Source: M55B112 sp040880545
GTDB taxonomy: Bacteria; Bacteroidota; Bacteroidia; Bacteroidales; GCA-2748055
DNA: 34,228 nucleotides
Assembly (NCBI GenBank): GCA_040880545.1
Contig: JBBDIE010000065.1
Location: 1-34,228 of the forward strand
Direction: 5' to 3'
Below are positions 9,444 through 19,196 of the stretch, piece after piece. Position 1 is the first letter of the stretch. Each line of letters begins with the position of its first letter. A model generated the notes under the pieces. That model did not search any database. It was not told the DNA's origin and was given only the letters and a program-made list of their open reading frames with translations. Position numbers and translations under genes: made by a program.

Positions 9444-9545
9444 TGTTACAATACCGTATGTTCCACTCCGGCTATGGAAACAGTGATTCATGGACCCTAT
9501 GACTGTTTTCAGCAGTATGTTACATTACAGTATATTATTGTTACA
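9444..9545 (+). promoter_or_regulatory. Three TGTTACA motifs, candidate HTCS operator
   Basis: TGTTACA occurs at 9444-9450, 9518-9524 and 9539-9545. The last two are 21 bp apart, about two helical turns, and the first is 74 bp away from the second, about seven turns, so all could lie on one face of the helix. The two proximal copies are each followed by TTACAGTA (9525-9532 and 9552-9559), making a longer imperfect direct repeat. This fits an AraC-type dimer bound just upstream of a promoter. The repeats are seen in the sequence. The regulator assignment is inferred from position. Confidence 0.4.
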
Positions 9546-9550
9546 TGTAA

Positions 9551-9583
9551 TTTACAGTAAAATGCAGAAGAGGCATATATTTA
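9551..9583 (+). promoter_or_regulatory. Candidate Bacteroidota-type promoter for susC1
   Basis: TTTA at 9551-9554 and TATATTTA at 9576-9583, 21 bp apart, resemble the TTTG/TAnnTTTG sigma-ABfr consensus. Each element has one mismatch. The pair sits immediately downstream of the TGTTACA repeats and about 110 bp before the susC1 start, leaving a long 5' leader. Weak elements are expected for an activator-dependent promoter, but chance matches are common in AT-rich DNA. Confidence 0.3.
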
Positions 9584-9691
9584 CTGATCATAACAGACCG
9601 CTCAATACAAGGCAATAAATTAATCTTTCCGGATGATGGAGAGAAAATTAACCAAGACTACAGTGGTAACTAACACTAACAACAGACTTAC

Positions 9692-12600
9692 ATGAGAAAG
9701 TATGCACTAACCCTGGTTAGTATTTTACTCTGGGGATCTCAATTCGTGTTCGGACAGACAATCATTACAGGAACTGTTAAAGATGTTTCAGACGGAACTG
9801 TCCTCATGGGTGCAACCGTTGCAGTACCTGGCACAGCGGTGGGTACAATTACCAACAACGATGGATCTTATTCACTAAAAGTTCCTGTTAATGCAAATGA
9901 ATTGATTTTTAAGTATGTTGGGATGATTTCTCAGACAGTTCCCATTAACGGCAGGACGGTAATTGATGTCGATCTCGATTACGACGCTATGGGGTTGGAA
10001 GAAGTAGTTGTGGTTGGCTATGGCACCCAACAAAAAACTACAATTACAGGTTCCGTATCAGAAATAAGTAACGAATTGATTATGCAAGCTCCCCAGGCCA
10101 ACATTAGTAATGCCCTGGTTGGAAGAATGACCGGTCTACTTACAGTTCAGCGGGAAGGAGAACCCGGTGAAAATGAAACTACCCTGCGCATCAGGGGCCA
10201 GGGAACTTTTTCTGGATCATTGGATCCTCTTGTTATAATTGATGGTATTGAGGCCAAAAACTATAACAATCTTGATCCAAATGAGATTGAGAACATAACA
10301 ATCCTTAAAGATGCTTCTGCCACAGCAGTGTACGGTGTAAGGGGGGCCAATGGTGTTATCATAATAACTACAAAAAGAGGAGAATTGGGTCGGCCCAAAC
10401 TGAGTATTACCTCGAATATGGGATTCAATACGTGGACTGCTTTAAAAGATAATACCCCCAGTTATCCATACTCACTTGCCTATAACGAAGCGCTAAGATA
10501 TAATTCATATACTACTGGTGTATATACTCCAAAATTCACCGATGAAGATATAGAACACTACAGGACTGGTGATGATCCGATTTTTTATCCGGATGTTGAT
10601 TGGATGGACCTGTTTTTCAAGAAAACAGCATTACAGACCAATCATAATGTCAATATTTCCGGGGGTACTAAACTGATAAAATATTTTGTTTCTGCAGGAT
10701 ATTTTTTCCAGGAAGCCGGATTTAATGATGAACTCGCTCAGCAGGCTCCCGGTTTCAATGCACAAAATACGTATCAGAGATATAATCTTCGTTCCAATTT
10801 TGACTTTAACATTTCAAAACGTCTTACAGCCAGTCTTCAGCTTTCCGAACAGATCGAGCGAAAGAAAGGAATAGATACTGGCTATTTGCTCGATAAGGTA
10901 TTCAATATGCCTCCATGGCCGTCTCCAGGACTTGTGGATGGTAAAATAGTCAATGTGTATAGCATTTATGGAGGCGATGTCCTGGAACAATTCCTGGGCA
11001 GAGGATATAATTTAAATACAAATAACTATTTAACGACCTCACTTCGCTTTGATTATAAGCTTGATTTTATTACAGAAGGCTTAAACATGCATTCTACCAT
11101 ATCCTACTGGAACCGTGCCATAGATAATAAATCCTACAGTAAAAATGTTCAGACATATAAGCCGTTGCGTTTACCTGATGGTTCGATTCTTTATGCCAGT
11201 CAAAATGAAGATGAACCATTTAGATTTGGGGAATATGCCGGAAAACTAAGGAAAAATTATTTTGAAGCAGGGCTGGACTATTCAAGGAAATTTGGTAATC
11301 ACAATGTCGGTGGACTGGTATTGTATAATCAGGATAAACTCTACGATCCTAATCTTGCCTATGTGATCCCGAATGGACACCAGGGCCTGGTCGGAAGAGT
11401 AACCTATAATTATGCTCTGAGATATCTTTTTGAATTTAACATTGGATACAACGGAACAGAAAATTTTGCTGTGGGTCAGCGATTCGGATTTTTTCCTGCC
11501 TACTCATTAGGTTGGATTGTAACACAGGAACCTTTCTTCCCCCAGAACAACGTTATTACCTATTTAAAAATAAGGGCAACATATGGCGAAGTTGGAAACG
11601 ACAGAATTGGGGGTGATAGATTCTTGTACCGCCCTGCAGCATACGAATTCGGAGACCTTGAAAATTGGGCAGAACCCCAATATTATTTCTTCGGAGTTCC
11701 AGGATCAACTTTCCAGCAATACCAGGGGTCATTTGAAGGGGCTAATGGTAACCCTAACCTGACATGGGAACGGGCGGAAAAGACCAATATCGGCGCTGAT
11801 GTTACTTTATTTACCAACAAGCTTAATATATCAGGTGACTACTTCTATGAATACAGGAATAACATCCTGGCCTATCCCAACACCATACCCAATATTCTGG
11901 CAGCCGACCTGGCACCGCAAAATTGGGGTGAAATGGAAAACGAAGGATTTGAATTGGAAGTTAATTACAGGGATGCAAATGGCGGTTTTAACTACTGGGC
12001 CAATGCTGTTTATACCTTTGCAAAGAATACAATTCTCTTCCAGGATGAGGTAGAGAGACCCTTCACCTACCAAAACCGCACCGGACAGTCGTACGGACAA
12101 TTCTTCGGGCTTATTAACGAAGGATTTTATAATACATGGGGAGACGTTATCGATGCCTACAGACCCCGGAGTCAGTACAATGGCAACAGAATTATGCCGG
12201 GGGACTTCAAGTATAAGGATATTAACGGGGATGGTTTCATCAACGAGGACGACCAAATACCCATGGGATACTCCTCATTTCCTGAAATTATTTTCGGTTT
12301 GTCATTTGGGGTCAGTTATAAAGGATTTGGACTTTCCGTCCTGTTCCAGGGAGCGGACCGTGTGAGCAGATATGCCGGCTCTCGTATGTACCGTCCATTT
12401 GCATGGGAGTCTGCAATCACACAATATATAAATGATAATTCCTGGACCCCTGAAAAATTTGAAAACGGTGAGAATATCGAGTTTCCCCATCTATCTGCAG
12501 ACGGCATTCAGGTACACTCCTATCAGCCTTCCAACTGGTGGATCCAAAATTCCCGTTATGTTCGCCTGAAGAATATTGAAGTGAGTTATAATTTCAGCAG

Positions 12601-12778
12601 CCAATTACTGAAGAAAGCGAACATTAGTTCTGCACGCGTATTTGTTAATGGCCATAACCTGCTAACATGGGATAATCTTTGGCCGGGAGATGATCCCGAA
12701 CAATATACCTCTGGTAGCAACTATGGATACTATCCCATCACCAGGACAATTAATTTAGGTATAAATGTTTCTTTCTAA
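9692..12778 (+). CDS. SusC/RagA-family TonB-dependent outer-membrane transporter (SusC1)
   Basis: 1028 residues, the usual SusC length. Signal peptide 1-21 (ends FGQ). A carboxypeptidase-regulatory-like domain at about 25-100 contains the ITNNDGSYSLKVP strand. A TonB-box-like LEEVVVVGYG follows at 102-111, then the plug domain (to about 228) with RIRGQGTF, VIIDGIEA and the plug-end signature GVRGANGVIIITTKRG. The 22-strand barrel ends in an aromatic NLGINVSF terminus. It forms the channel of a glycan importer whose lid is the SusD lipoprotein encoded 10 bp downstream. It is the first gene of the plus-strand operon, behind the candidate HTCS-controlled promoter. Which glycan it imports cannot be read from the sequence. 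Confidence 0.97.
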   Translation: MRKYALTLVSILLWGSQFVFGQTIITGTVKDVSDGTVLMGATVAVPGTAVGTITNNDGSYSLKVPVNANELIFKYVGMISQTVPINGRTVIDVDLDYDAMGLEEVVVVGYGTQQKTTITGSVSEISNELIMQAPQANISNALVGRMTGLLTVQREGEPGENETTLRIRGQGTFSGSLDPLVIIDGIEAKNYNNLDPNEIENITILKDASATAVYGVRGANGVIIITTKRGELGRPKLSITSNMGFNTWTALKDNTPSYPYSLAYNEALRYNSYTTGVYTPKFTDEDIEHYRTGDDPIFYPDVDWMDLFFKKTALQTNHNVNISGGTKLIKYFVSAGYFFQEAGFNDELAQQAPGFNAQNTYQRYNLRSNFDFNISKRLTASLQLSEQIERKKGIDTGYLLDKVFNMPPWPSPGLVDGKIVNVYSIYGGDVLEQFLGRGYNLNTNNYLTTSLRFDYKLDFITEGLNMHSTISYWNRAIDNKSYSKNVQTYKPLRLPDGSILYASQNEDEPFRFGEYAGKLRKNYFEAGLDYSRKFGNHNVGGLVLYNQDKLYDPNLAYVIPNGHQGLVGRVTYNYALRYLFEFNIGYNGTENFAVGQRFGFFPAYSLGWIVTQEPFFPQNNVITYLKIRATYGEVGNDRIGGDRFLYRPAAYEFGDLENWAEPQYYFFGVPGSTFQQYQGSFEGANGNPNLTWERAEKTNIGADVTLFTNKLNISGDYFYEYRNNILAYPNTIPNILAADLAPQNWGEMENEGFELEVNYRDANGGFNYWANAVYTFAKNTILFQDEVERPFTYQNRTGQSYGQFFGLINEGFYNTWGDVIDAYRPRSQYNGNRIMPGDFKYKDINGDGFINEDDQIPMGYSSFPEIIFGLSFGVSYKGFGLSVLFQGADRVSRYAGSRMYRPFAWESAITQYINDNSWTPEKFENGENIEFPHLSADGIQVHSYQPSNWWIQNSRYVRLKNIEVSYNFSSQLLKKANISSARVFVNGHNLLTWDNLWPGDDPEQYTSGSNYGYYPITRTINLGINVSF

Positions 12779-12788
12779 ACATCATCAT

Positions 12789-14585
12789 ATGAAGACCCTG
12801 AGACATATAATATTAATTGGGATTAGCATTATCGCTTTTCAAGCGTTTTATTCTTGCGAAGAAATGTTTGGGGACTACCTGGAGAAGCCTCCCGGAGTTG
12901 ATGTTACCGAAGATACTATTTTTTCTTCGAGGATTAACGCCGAGACCTTTTTAACCTCTATTTATGCAACCGGGGTAGAATCGGGTTATCCATTGTGGGA
13001 TAATTGGAACGGAAGAAGGGATACTCCTTTCTCGAGTTGGACCGATGAAGGAGAAAACGTGGCGTCCTGGTATTACTCCCACCAGTTTAATGCAGGAACA
13101 TTGACACCTACATCGGGGTCCCATGAAAATCGAGGAAGATGGGCTGTACGATTCATGGCCATTCGGAAAATTGGTATTTTCCTGGACAGAGTTGATGATG
13201 TGCCTGATGCCACGCAGGAATGGAAAGATCAGGCTTCCGGTCAAGCAATGTTTATAAGGGCGCTGTGTTATTTTGACATGTTTAAGATCTATGGAGGCGT
13301 TCCACTCATTCCTGAACGGCTTGGTGCATCCATCGATGACCCGGAAGCTATAAAAATTCCCAGAAGTACTGTGGAGGAAACAGTAAATTTCATCGTTGAG
13401 CAATGCAACGCAGCTGCTGCACTTCTTCCTGACACCTGGCCAACGGAAGATATCGGAAGGGCAACCAAAGGTGCTGCACTTCTCTTGAAGGCCAAAACCT
13501 TATTATACGCTGCCAGCCCACTGAGCAATACCGGTGATCCTGTTGTTTCCTATGGTTCACCTGAAAATAATTTATTGATCAGTTATGGCAATTACGATGT
13601 GAATCGCTGGCAGCTTGCCGCAGATGCTGCACAGGTTGTTATAGACTGGGCCCCAACAGGAGGGAAAACGCTGATTGACGACCGGGGTGTGCATCCTGAT
13701 TGGGGAGTAAATCAGAATTATTATGATGCGTGGCATGAACCCGATAATGTAGAATCAATTTTTGCAGCTAAAAATATTGGCCAGATTGGTCCCGGACATA
13801 CCCTCTGGAAAGGAATGAATAATTTCTATGTAGCTCAGGGAGGTGCCCAGGTTTGGCAAAACTGGGTGGAAAAATATGAAAAGCGTGATGGAACGCCACA
13901 AACATGGGATATAAATGGAGGGAATAACCTCATTGAGTTATATAATGAACTGGATCCCCGGTTTGTACAGTCTGTTGCTTATGTTACATCATATTGGAAT
14001 CCTGATTTCCCCACGTTAATGTTGTGGGAAGGAGCCGTGGCGTCCAACCAGCCACCAATTCTTGGCAATAAAACGGGATACTGGCAGCGAAAAATGGTGC
14101 CCCCGGAGATGACATCAAGTGTCGGAGGTTGGCCAAACTGGAATATTCTTCGCCTTGCAGAGGCCTACCTCATAAAAGCTGAAGCTTTAAACGAGGCACA
14201 GGGCCCCGTTCAGGAAGCATACGATGCAGTAAATAAAGTCCGTGCGCGTTCCGGAATGCCCGATTTTCTGCCGGGACTCAGCCAGGAAGAGTTCCGGATA
14301 AAAATACAAAATGAGCGATCCATTGAATTATTTGCTGAGAACAATCGCTTGTGGGATGTCATGCGCTGGCTAATTGCTGACAAGACTGATCCTGTAACAG
14401 GTAAGGCGATTTTAAATGGACAGATGTATGGTATCAGAATAACCAAACAGCCGGATCCCAGTACAGAATTCAATTATGAATATAAAGCAGACGAAGTCCG
14501 GGTATGGGCTCCTCACATGTACCACTGGCCTTTTATGCAGAATGAAGTGAATAAAGGGTATCTGATTCAGAACCCGGGTTATTAA
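12789..14585 (+). CDS. SusD/RagB-family glycan-binding lipoprotein (SusD1)
   Basis: 598 residues from the ATG at 12789, which gives a clean lipoprotein signal ending QAFYSC. An in-frame ATG at 12765 would overlap the end of susC1 and add eight residues before the signal, so I prefer the second. RagB/SusD features are the N-terminal EEMFGDYLEKPP segment, the helical TPR-like region with RFMAIRKIGIFLDRVDD and QAMFIRALCYFDMFKIYGG, and the C-terminal SusD block with ILRLAEAYLIKAEALNEA, ERSIELFAENNRLWDVMRW and the terminal QNPGY. It should sit on the outer surface as the lid of SusC1 and bind the glycan. The 10-bp spacing from susC1 implies translational coupling. Confidence 0.96.
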   Translation: MKTLRHIILIGISIIAFQAFYSCEEMFGDYLEKPPGVDVTEDTIFSSRINAETFLTSIYATGVESGYPLWDNWNGRRDTPFSSWTDEGENVASWYYSHQFNAGTLTPTSGSHENRGRWAVRFMAIRKIGIFLDRVDDVPDATQEWKDQASGQAMFIRALCYFDMFKIYGGVPLIPERLGASIDDPEAIKIPRSTVEETVNFIVEQCNAAAALLPDTWPTEDIGRATKGAALLLKAKTLLYAASPLSNTGDPVVSYGSPENNLLISYGNYDVNRWQLAADAAQVVIDWAPTGGKTLIDDRGVHPDWGVNQNYYDAWHEPDNVESIFAAKNIGQIGPGHTLWKGMNNFYVAQGGAQVWQNWVEKYEKRDGTPQTWDINGGNNLIELYNELDPRFVQSVAYVTSYWNPDFPTLMLWEGAVASNQPPILGNKTGYWQRKMVPPEMTSSVGGWPNWNILRLAEAYLIKAEALNEAQGPVQEAYDAVNKVRARSGMPDFLPGLSQEEFRIKIQNERSIELFAENNRLWDVMRWLIADKTDPVTGKAILNGQMYGIRITKQPDPSTEFNYEYKADEVRVWAPHMYHWPFMQNEVNKGYLIQNPGY

Positions 14586-14621
14586 GGTTGTCTTATAGTT
14601 AACTAATTAAACAAACTCAAA

Positions 14622-17417
14622 GTGAAACATAATACATTCCATAAAAATTTCTTCCTGATTTGCTTCTGTGTATGTGTATTTGAGGGAACCTGGGGGCAAT
14701 CTAATAAGCTGGATACATTGAATAACTTCAATCAGTCAGACAGTATCAGGTATATTGCCTACAGCTCCCAACCTTCGTGGATGGTAACCAAAGCCGTCTC
14801 AACGATAGAAGGTAAAGAACTGGCTAAAACTTTTTCATCCAATTTTGGCAATACCCTGTTGGGCAGGTTACCGGGCCTTATGGTTGTCAGGAGTGGAAGC
14901 GAAGCCGAAGCCAATTCACCCAACCTATATGCTCGCGGTATTGGGACCTTTAGTGATAACAAGAATCTTCTGGTGATTGTGGATGGTTTTGAATCTAAAT
15001 TCGAACAACTGATCCCAGAGGAGATTGAATCTGTAACACTCTTGAAAGATGCTGCATCTGCTTCCATGTATGGAGGTAGAGGAGCAAACGGAGTGTTGTT
15101 AATAACAACAAAGAGAGGAAACGAAGGACCCATGCAGATAAGTTTCAGTGGCCAGGTAGGGCTGGAGAGTGCAGTTTCCCTGCCCGATTTTCTTAATTCC
15201 TACGATTATGCAATGCTTTACAATGAAGCCTTGAATAATGATGGGTTACCGGACCTTTATACAGCTACTGACCTTGAGGCATATCAATTGGGAAACAGTC
15301 CTTATTTTCATCCCGATGTAGACTGGTATGACCAGGTGTTGAGTGATTATGCTCCCTTTTCGAAATACAACCTGAGCTTTAAAGGTGGACTTGACAAAGC
15401 AAGGTATTTTGTTTCATTAAATGCATTGAGCCGTGACGGATTATACAAAGAGACTGCTGATCTGACAGATTATTCCACCAATTCTGAATACAAACAATAC
15501 AATATCCGCACAAATGTTGACTTAGATGTGACGCAAAACCTTACTGCCAGTATAAATCTTGGAATGATTTTTTCAGACAAATCAAACCCGGCTGCCTATA
15601 CTACTGCACCTGTGTTTGATTTGTTGTCTTCGGTACCACCCAATGCATTCCCGGTCAAAAATCCAAATAATACTTATGGAGGTAATGCACTATATACCAA
15701 TCCCTGGGGTGATATTCTTGAAACCGGATATTTCACTTCAAATCACAGGTATGTGCAGTCTTCTCTGAGGCTAACCCAGAAACTGGATATGATCTTGTCG
15801 GGCTTAAGTGCGACGACAGCAATCTCATTCAACAATGATTTCAAAACCTATTCGATTAAGAAGCGGACTTACCTGAGGAACTCCATTTCAGATGACGGCA
15901 CAGGAACACCTGTATATGTTGAGCACGGCACGGAGACTTCATTGGAAGCCTCCGAGGGTGATTTTGAATATTGGAGGAACACCGCTTTCGAGGCCTTCCT
16001 CAATTATGACCTCCTTTCAGGGAAAAATCAGTTGCATGCTAAATTTGGTTACAACCTTGATCAGGTTTCCTTCCTCGGAGTGGGTATACCCTTTAAGCAT
16101 CTCGGTATGCTCGGTCGCATCACCTATGCCTATAATAAGAAATATATTGGTGAATTGGCATTCGCCTACAGCGGAATGAATGGTCTCGCTCCGGATAAGA
16201 GGTTTGGATTATTCCCGGGCGCTTCCCTTGGGTGGATCGTTTCAAAAGAAGAATTTCTGCAGGAGAGCAATCTTATCAGCTTCTTGAAAATTAGGGGTTC
16301 TTACGGAATCACGGGTAACGACTACCTGGGTGAGCAACGCTTTTTATATGAGCAATACTATGACTATGAGGGAAATTTCTATTATGGTCCCGGAAATACA
16401 ATCGTTGGTGGTTATGCAGAAGCTCAACTTGCAAATCCTGACCTTTCATGGGAAAAGGAGAGAGAGATGAATGTTGGATTTGAAGCTGTTCTTGCCAGGA
16501 ACCTGAATGTAAGCTTCGATTTTTTCATGCAGAACCGGATCGATATTCTCGTCACTCCGAACAACACCGTTCCGGAATTCCTTGGTGCGACAATACCAAA
16601 ATTAAATATAGGAGAAGTAACAAACAGCGGTTTCGAGGCAACTGTCGGCTATTCAAATAATAGTACAGGAAACCTTCATTATTTTGTAAATCTTAGTGGC
16701 TGGTATGCGCGAAACGAGATCGTCTTTATGTCTGAAGCTCCGCAAAGATTTGAATATATGTACCGAACCGGTCAACCAGTTAATCAGCCTTATTTGTTAG
16801 AAGACCTTGGATTTTTCCAGGATCAGACTGATATAGATAATTCTCCACCACAACTATTTTCTGAGGTGCAACCCGGAGACTTAAAATACAAGGACCAGAA
16901 CGGGGATAATGTAATTGATCTGACAGATGCGTACCCCACAGGATATACAGACGTACCTGAAATAACCTTTAGTTTAAATACAGGTTTGAAATACAAGTTC
17001 ATTTACCTCGATCTGCTTTTTGTTGGCGTAACAAACCGCTCTGTTTACCTCACAGGGAAGGATTTCTATGCCTTTCAGCAGGACGCCAAGGTTACTTCCT
17101 GGGCGCTGGAACGCTGGACTCCGGCAACATCGAGCTCTGCAACTTATCCCAGGTTGTCCTCCATGAATAACCTGAACAACTTTCAGCAATCAACGTTTTG
17201 GCAGCGCGATGGGAGTTTTATAAAACTTCAGTATGCTGAAATCGGATTTCAGCTTTCGAACCAGATTATTAAAAGAATAAATTTAAGTGAAACAAGAATA
17301 TTTATTAATGGGACAAACCTTTTTACACTGGATAAAGTTGAAGTTGCAGATCCGGAAATACTTAGCGGTTACCCGGCTGTAAGGTCTTATAGTATAGGTG
17401 CAAAAATCCAATTCTAA
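14622..17417 (+). CDS. SusC-family transporter lacking the N-terminal carboxypeptidase-like domain (SusC2)
   Basis: 931 residues, about 100 shorter than SusC1. The start is GTG at 14622. It is followed at once by a signal peptide (ends TWGQ), and an in-frame stop lies just upstream, so no other start is available. After a short linker, a segment at about 43-60 (RYIAYSSQPSWMVTKAVSTI) occupies the place of the VVVGYG TonB-box region but shares little with it. The plug (about 62-166) keeps ARGIGTF, LVIVDGFES and GGRGANGVLLITTKRG, and the barrel ends in IGAKIQF. The DUF4480/carboxypeptidase-like strand domain seen in SusC1 is missing. It pairs with the SusD encoded 9 bp downstream. It may load a different fragment of the same glycan or depend on TonB differently. 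Both ideas are inference. Confidence 0.94.
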   Translation: MKHNTFHKNFFLICFCVCVFEGTWGQSNKLDTLNNFNQSDSIRYIAYSSQPSWMVTKAVSTIEGKELAKTFSSNFGNTLLGRLPGLMVVRSGSEAEANSPNLYARGIGTFSDNKNLLVIVDGFESKFEQLIPEEIESVTLLKDAASASMYGGRGANGVLLITTKRGNEGPMQISFSGQVGLESAVSLPDFLNSYDYAMLYNEALNNDGLPDLYTATDLEAYQLGNSPYFHPDVDWYDQVLSDYAPFSKYNLSFKGGLDKARYFVSLNALSRDGLYKETADLTDYSTNSEYKQYNIRTNVDLDVTQNLTASINLGMIFSDKSNPAAYTTAPVFDLLSSVPPNAFPVKNPNNTYGGNALYTNPWGDILETGYFTSNHRYVQSSLRLTQKLDMILSGLSATTAISFNNDFKTYSIKKRTYLRNSISDDGTGTPVYVEHGTETSLEASEGDFEYWRNTAFEAFLNYDLLSGKNQLHAKFGYNLDQVSFLGVGIPFKHLGMLGRITYAYNKKYIGELAFAYSGMNGLAPDKRFGLFPGASLGWIVSKEEFLQESNLISFLKIRGSYGITGNDYLGEQRFLYEQYYDYEGNFYYGPGNTIVGGYAEAQLANPDLSWEKEREMNVGFEAVLARNLNVSFDFFMQNRIDILVTPNNTVPEFLGATIPKLNIGEVTNSGFEATVGYSNNSTGNLHYFVNLSGWYARNEIVFMSEAPQRFEYMYRTGQPVNQPYLLEDLGFFQDQTDIDNSPPQLFSEVQPGDLKYKDQNGDNVIDLTDAYPTGYTDVPEITFSLNTGLKYKFIYLDLLFVGVTNRSVYLTGKDFYAFQQDAKVTSWALERWTPATSSSATYPRLSSMNNLNNFQQSTFWQRDGSFIKLQYAEIGFQLSNQIIKRINLSETRIFINGTNLFTLDKVEVADPEILSGYPAVRSYSIGAKIQF

Positions 17418-17426
17418 GCGAAAACA

Positions 17427-19154
17427 ATGATTAAATACCGACGGATGAAAAGCAAAATCAATAAATTTCTCAGGGTAGTTCTGATACTGATATTGGTTAC
17501 CGGATGTGAGGATTATCTTGATCCCGAAGTAATTACATATGAGAATTATGAACAGGTTACTTCCAGCTATAATTATACCAAGCAAAGACTTGCTTCTGTA
17601 TATTCTGTAATTCAACCTGGATTTACACGTCTTGACGGAGCCATGCTGGCTTCTGCAAGTGATGAAGCTGAGCATACGAATGAAGCCTCTGATATTCAAT
17701 TTCTTAACACAGGATCTTGGAATGCTTACTCAAATCCTGACAATGTGTGGGCTCATTATTACAGGGGTATTTATAAGGCCAATCAATATATTGTTTCAAC
17801 CGATAGCGTAGACCTGGATCAATATAAACTGGATCCTGAAAAACAGGAGGTATATCAATTATATCTTAAAGAGATCGCACGATGGAAGTCAGAAGCACGC
17901 TTCTTGAGAGCTTACTTCTATTTTGAACTGATCAAGCGCTACGGAGGCGTACCGATTATAACGGTAGCAGGCTCTATTGATCAGGACTTTAGCCTGGTTA
18001 ACCGAAATTCTCTGGAGGAATGTGTCCGGTTTGTCGCCGATGAATGTGATGCCTGTGCAGCGGTTTTGCCGGAAAGACCAGCGACACTCGAAGATCTTGG
18101 AAGGGCAACAAAGGGGGCTGCCCTCGCCCTGAAGAGCAGGATACTGTTGTATGCAGCAAGTGATCTGTTCAACGACCCTTCCTGGGAATCCGGTTTTTCG
18201 GCCCCTGAACTAATATCAGTAAGTGGTGACAGGCAGGTTCGTTGGCAGGAAGCTGCTGTTGCCGCAAAGGCAGTTATTGATCTGTCTCCGGCTGCAAGGT
18301 ATAAACTGACCAGTAATTACAGCGACCTTTTTGGATCAGAAAACTATCGGGATAGTGAGGTTATCTTTTGCGATCGCGCCGGGAACAGCAATGATTTTGA
18401 AATAGCAAACTTTCCGGTAGGTTACAAGCTGGGAAACAGCGGAACGACACCATCCCAGAACCTGGTGGATGCATATGAAGACAGGACCGGGCTGCCCATC
18501 ACTGATCCCGGTTCGGTTTACGATCCTGGGGACCCGTATTCGAATCGTGATCCCCGGTTGAAAGCCACGATCCTAACCAACAATTCCACCTTTTTCAACC
18601 GTCCCGTAGAGTCTTTCATCGGAGGTCTTGACGGACCTCCAATTGCACAGGCAACAAGGACCGGTTATTATCTGAATAAATATGTTAACCAGGGACTTGA
18701 ACTTGAAACAGGTCAGACCAGTGTGCACAGCTGGATCATTCTTCGATTGGCCGAAATCTATTTGAATTATGCCGAAGCCCTGAACGAATATGATCCAGGC
18801 AATGCGGATATCGAAGATTATGTGAATGATGTTCGCAACCGGGCCGGTATGCCAGACCTTACTTCCGGATTGAGCCAGGATGAAATGCGGGAAAGAATCC
18901 GCCATGAACGGAGAATTGAACTTGCATTTGAAGAGCACCGGAACTGGGATGTGCGCAGGTGGGTGATTGCCTCCGATGTGCTTTCCTCTCCTCTTGAAGG
19001 CATACAAATTACACGAAATCCAGCGGACAGTACCTTTTCATATCAAAATATTATTGTAGAGAACCGTGTATTTCGCAATGAAATGTATCTGTATCCTATT
19101 CCTCAAAGTGAAATAGCCATTGCAGCAGGATTAATGCAAAATCCGGGATGGTAA
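17427..19154 (+). CDS. SusD/RagB-family glycan-binding lipoprotein (SusD2)
   Basis: 575 residues. A basic n-region leads into a lipoprotein signal ending ILVTGC. An in-frame ATG at 17445 (MKSKINKF) is an equally sensible start six codons later. I keep the first because it is preceded by an A-rich stretch. Family features include CEDYLDPEV, ARWKSEARFLRAYFYFELIKRYGG, LGRATKGAALALKSRILLYAAS, the C-terminal SusD block with ILRLAEIYLNYAEALNEY, ERRIELAFEEHRNWDVRRW, and the terminal QNPGW. It is clearly divergent from SusD1 and should bind a different epitope. It starts 9 bp after susC2. Confidence 0.95.
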   Translation: MIKYRRMKSKINKFLRVVLILILVTGCEDYLDPEVITYENYEQVTSSYNYTKQRLASVYSVIQPGFTRLDGAMLASASDEAEHTNEASDIQFLNTGSWNAYSNPDNVWAHYYRGIYKANQYIVSTDSVDLDQYKLDPEKQEVYQLYLKEIARWKSEARFLRAYFYFELIKRYGGVPIITVAGSIDQDFSLVNRNSLEECVRFVADECDACAAVLPERPATLEDLGRATKGAALALKSRILLYAASDLFNDPSWESGFSAPELISVSGDRQVRWQEAAVAAKAVIDLSPAARYKLTSNYSDLFGSENYRDSEVIFCDRAGNSNDFEIANFPVGYKLGNSGTTPSQNLVDAYEDRTGLPITDPGSVYDPGDPYSNRDPRLKATILTNNSTFFNRPVESFIGGLDGPPIAQATRTGYYLNKYVNQGLELETGQTSVHSWIILRLAEIYLNYAEALNEYDPGNADIEDYVNDVRNRAGMPDLTSGLSQDEMRERIRHERRIELAFEEHRNWDVRRWVIASDVLSSPLEGIQITRNPADSTFSYQNIIVENRVFRNEMYLYPIPQSEIAIAAGLMQNPGW

Positions 19155-19196
19155 ATTATTTAGTGTGCTTTTATCAGTAAGATATAAATAATCGGA

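Noticed and set aside
11831..12256. 141-codon open frame antisense to SusC1
   Set aside because: It is wholly inside a confident TonB-dependent transporter gene and shows no domain or signal features of its own.
12765..12788. Earlier in-frame ATG for SusD1 overlapping the end of SusC1
   Set aside because: It adds eight residues including a His run before the lipoprotein signal. The ATG at 12789 gives a normal signal.
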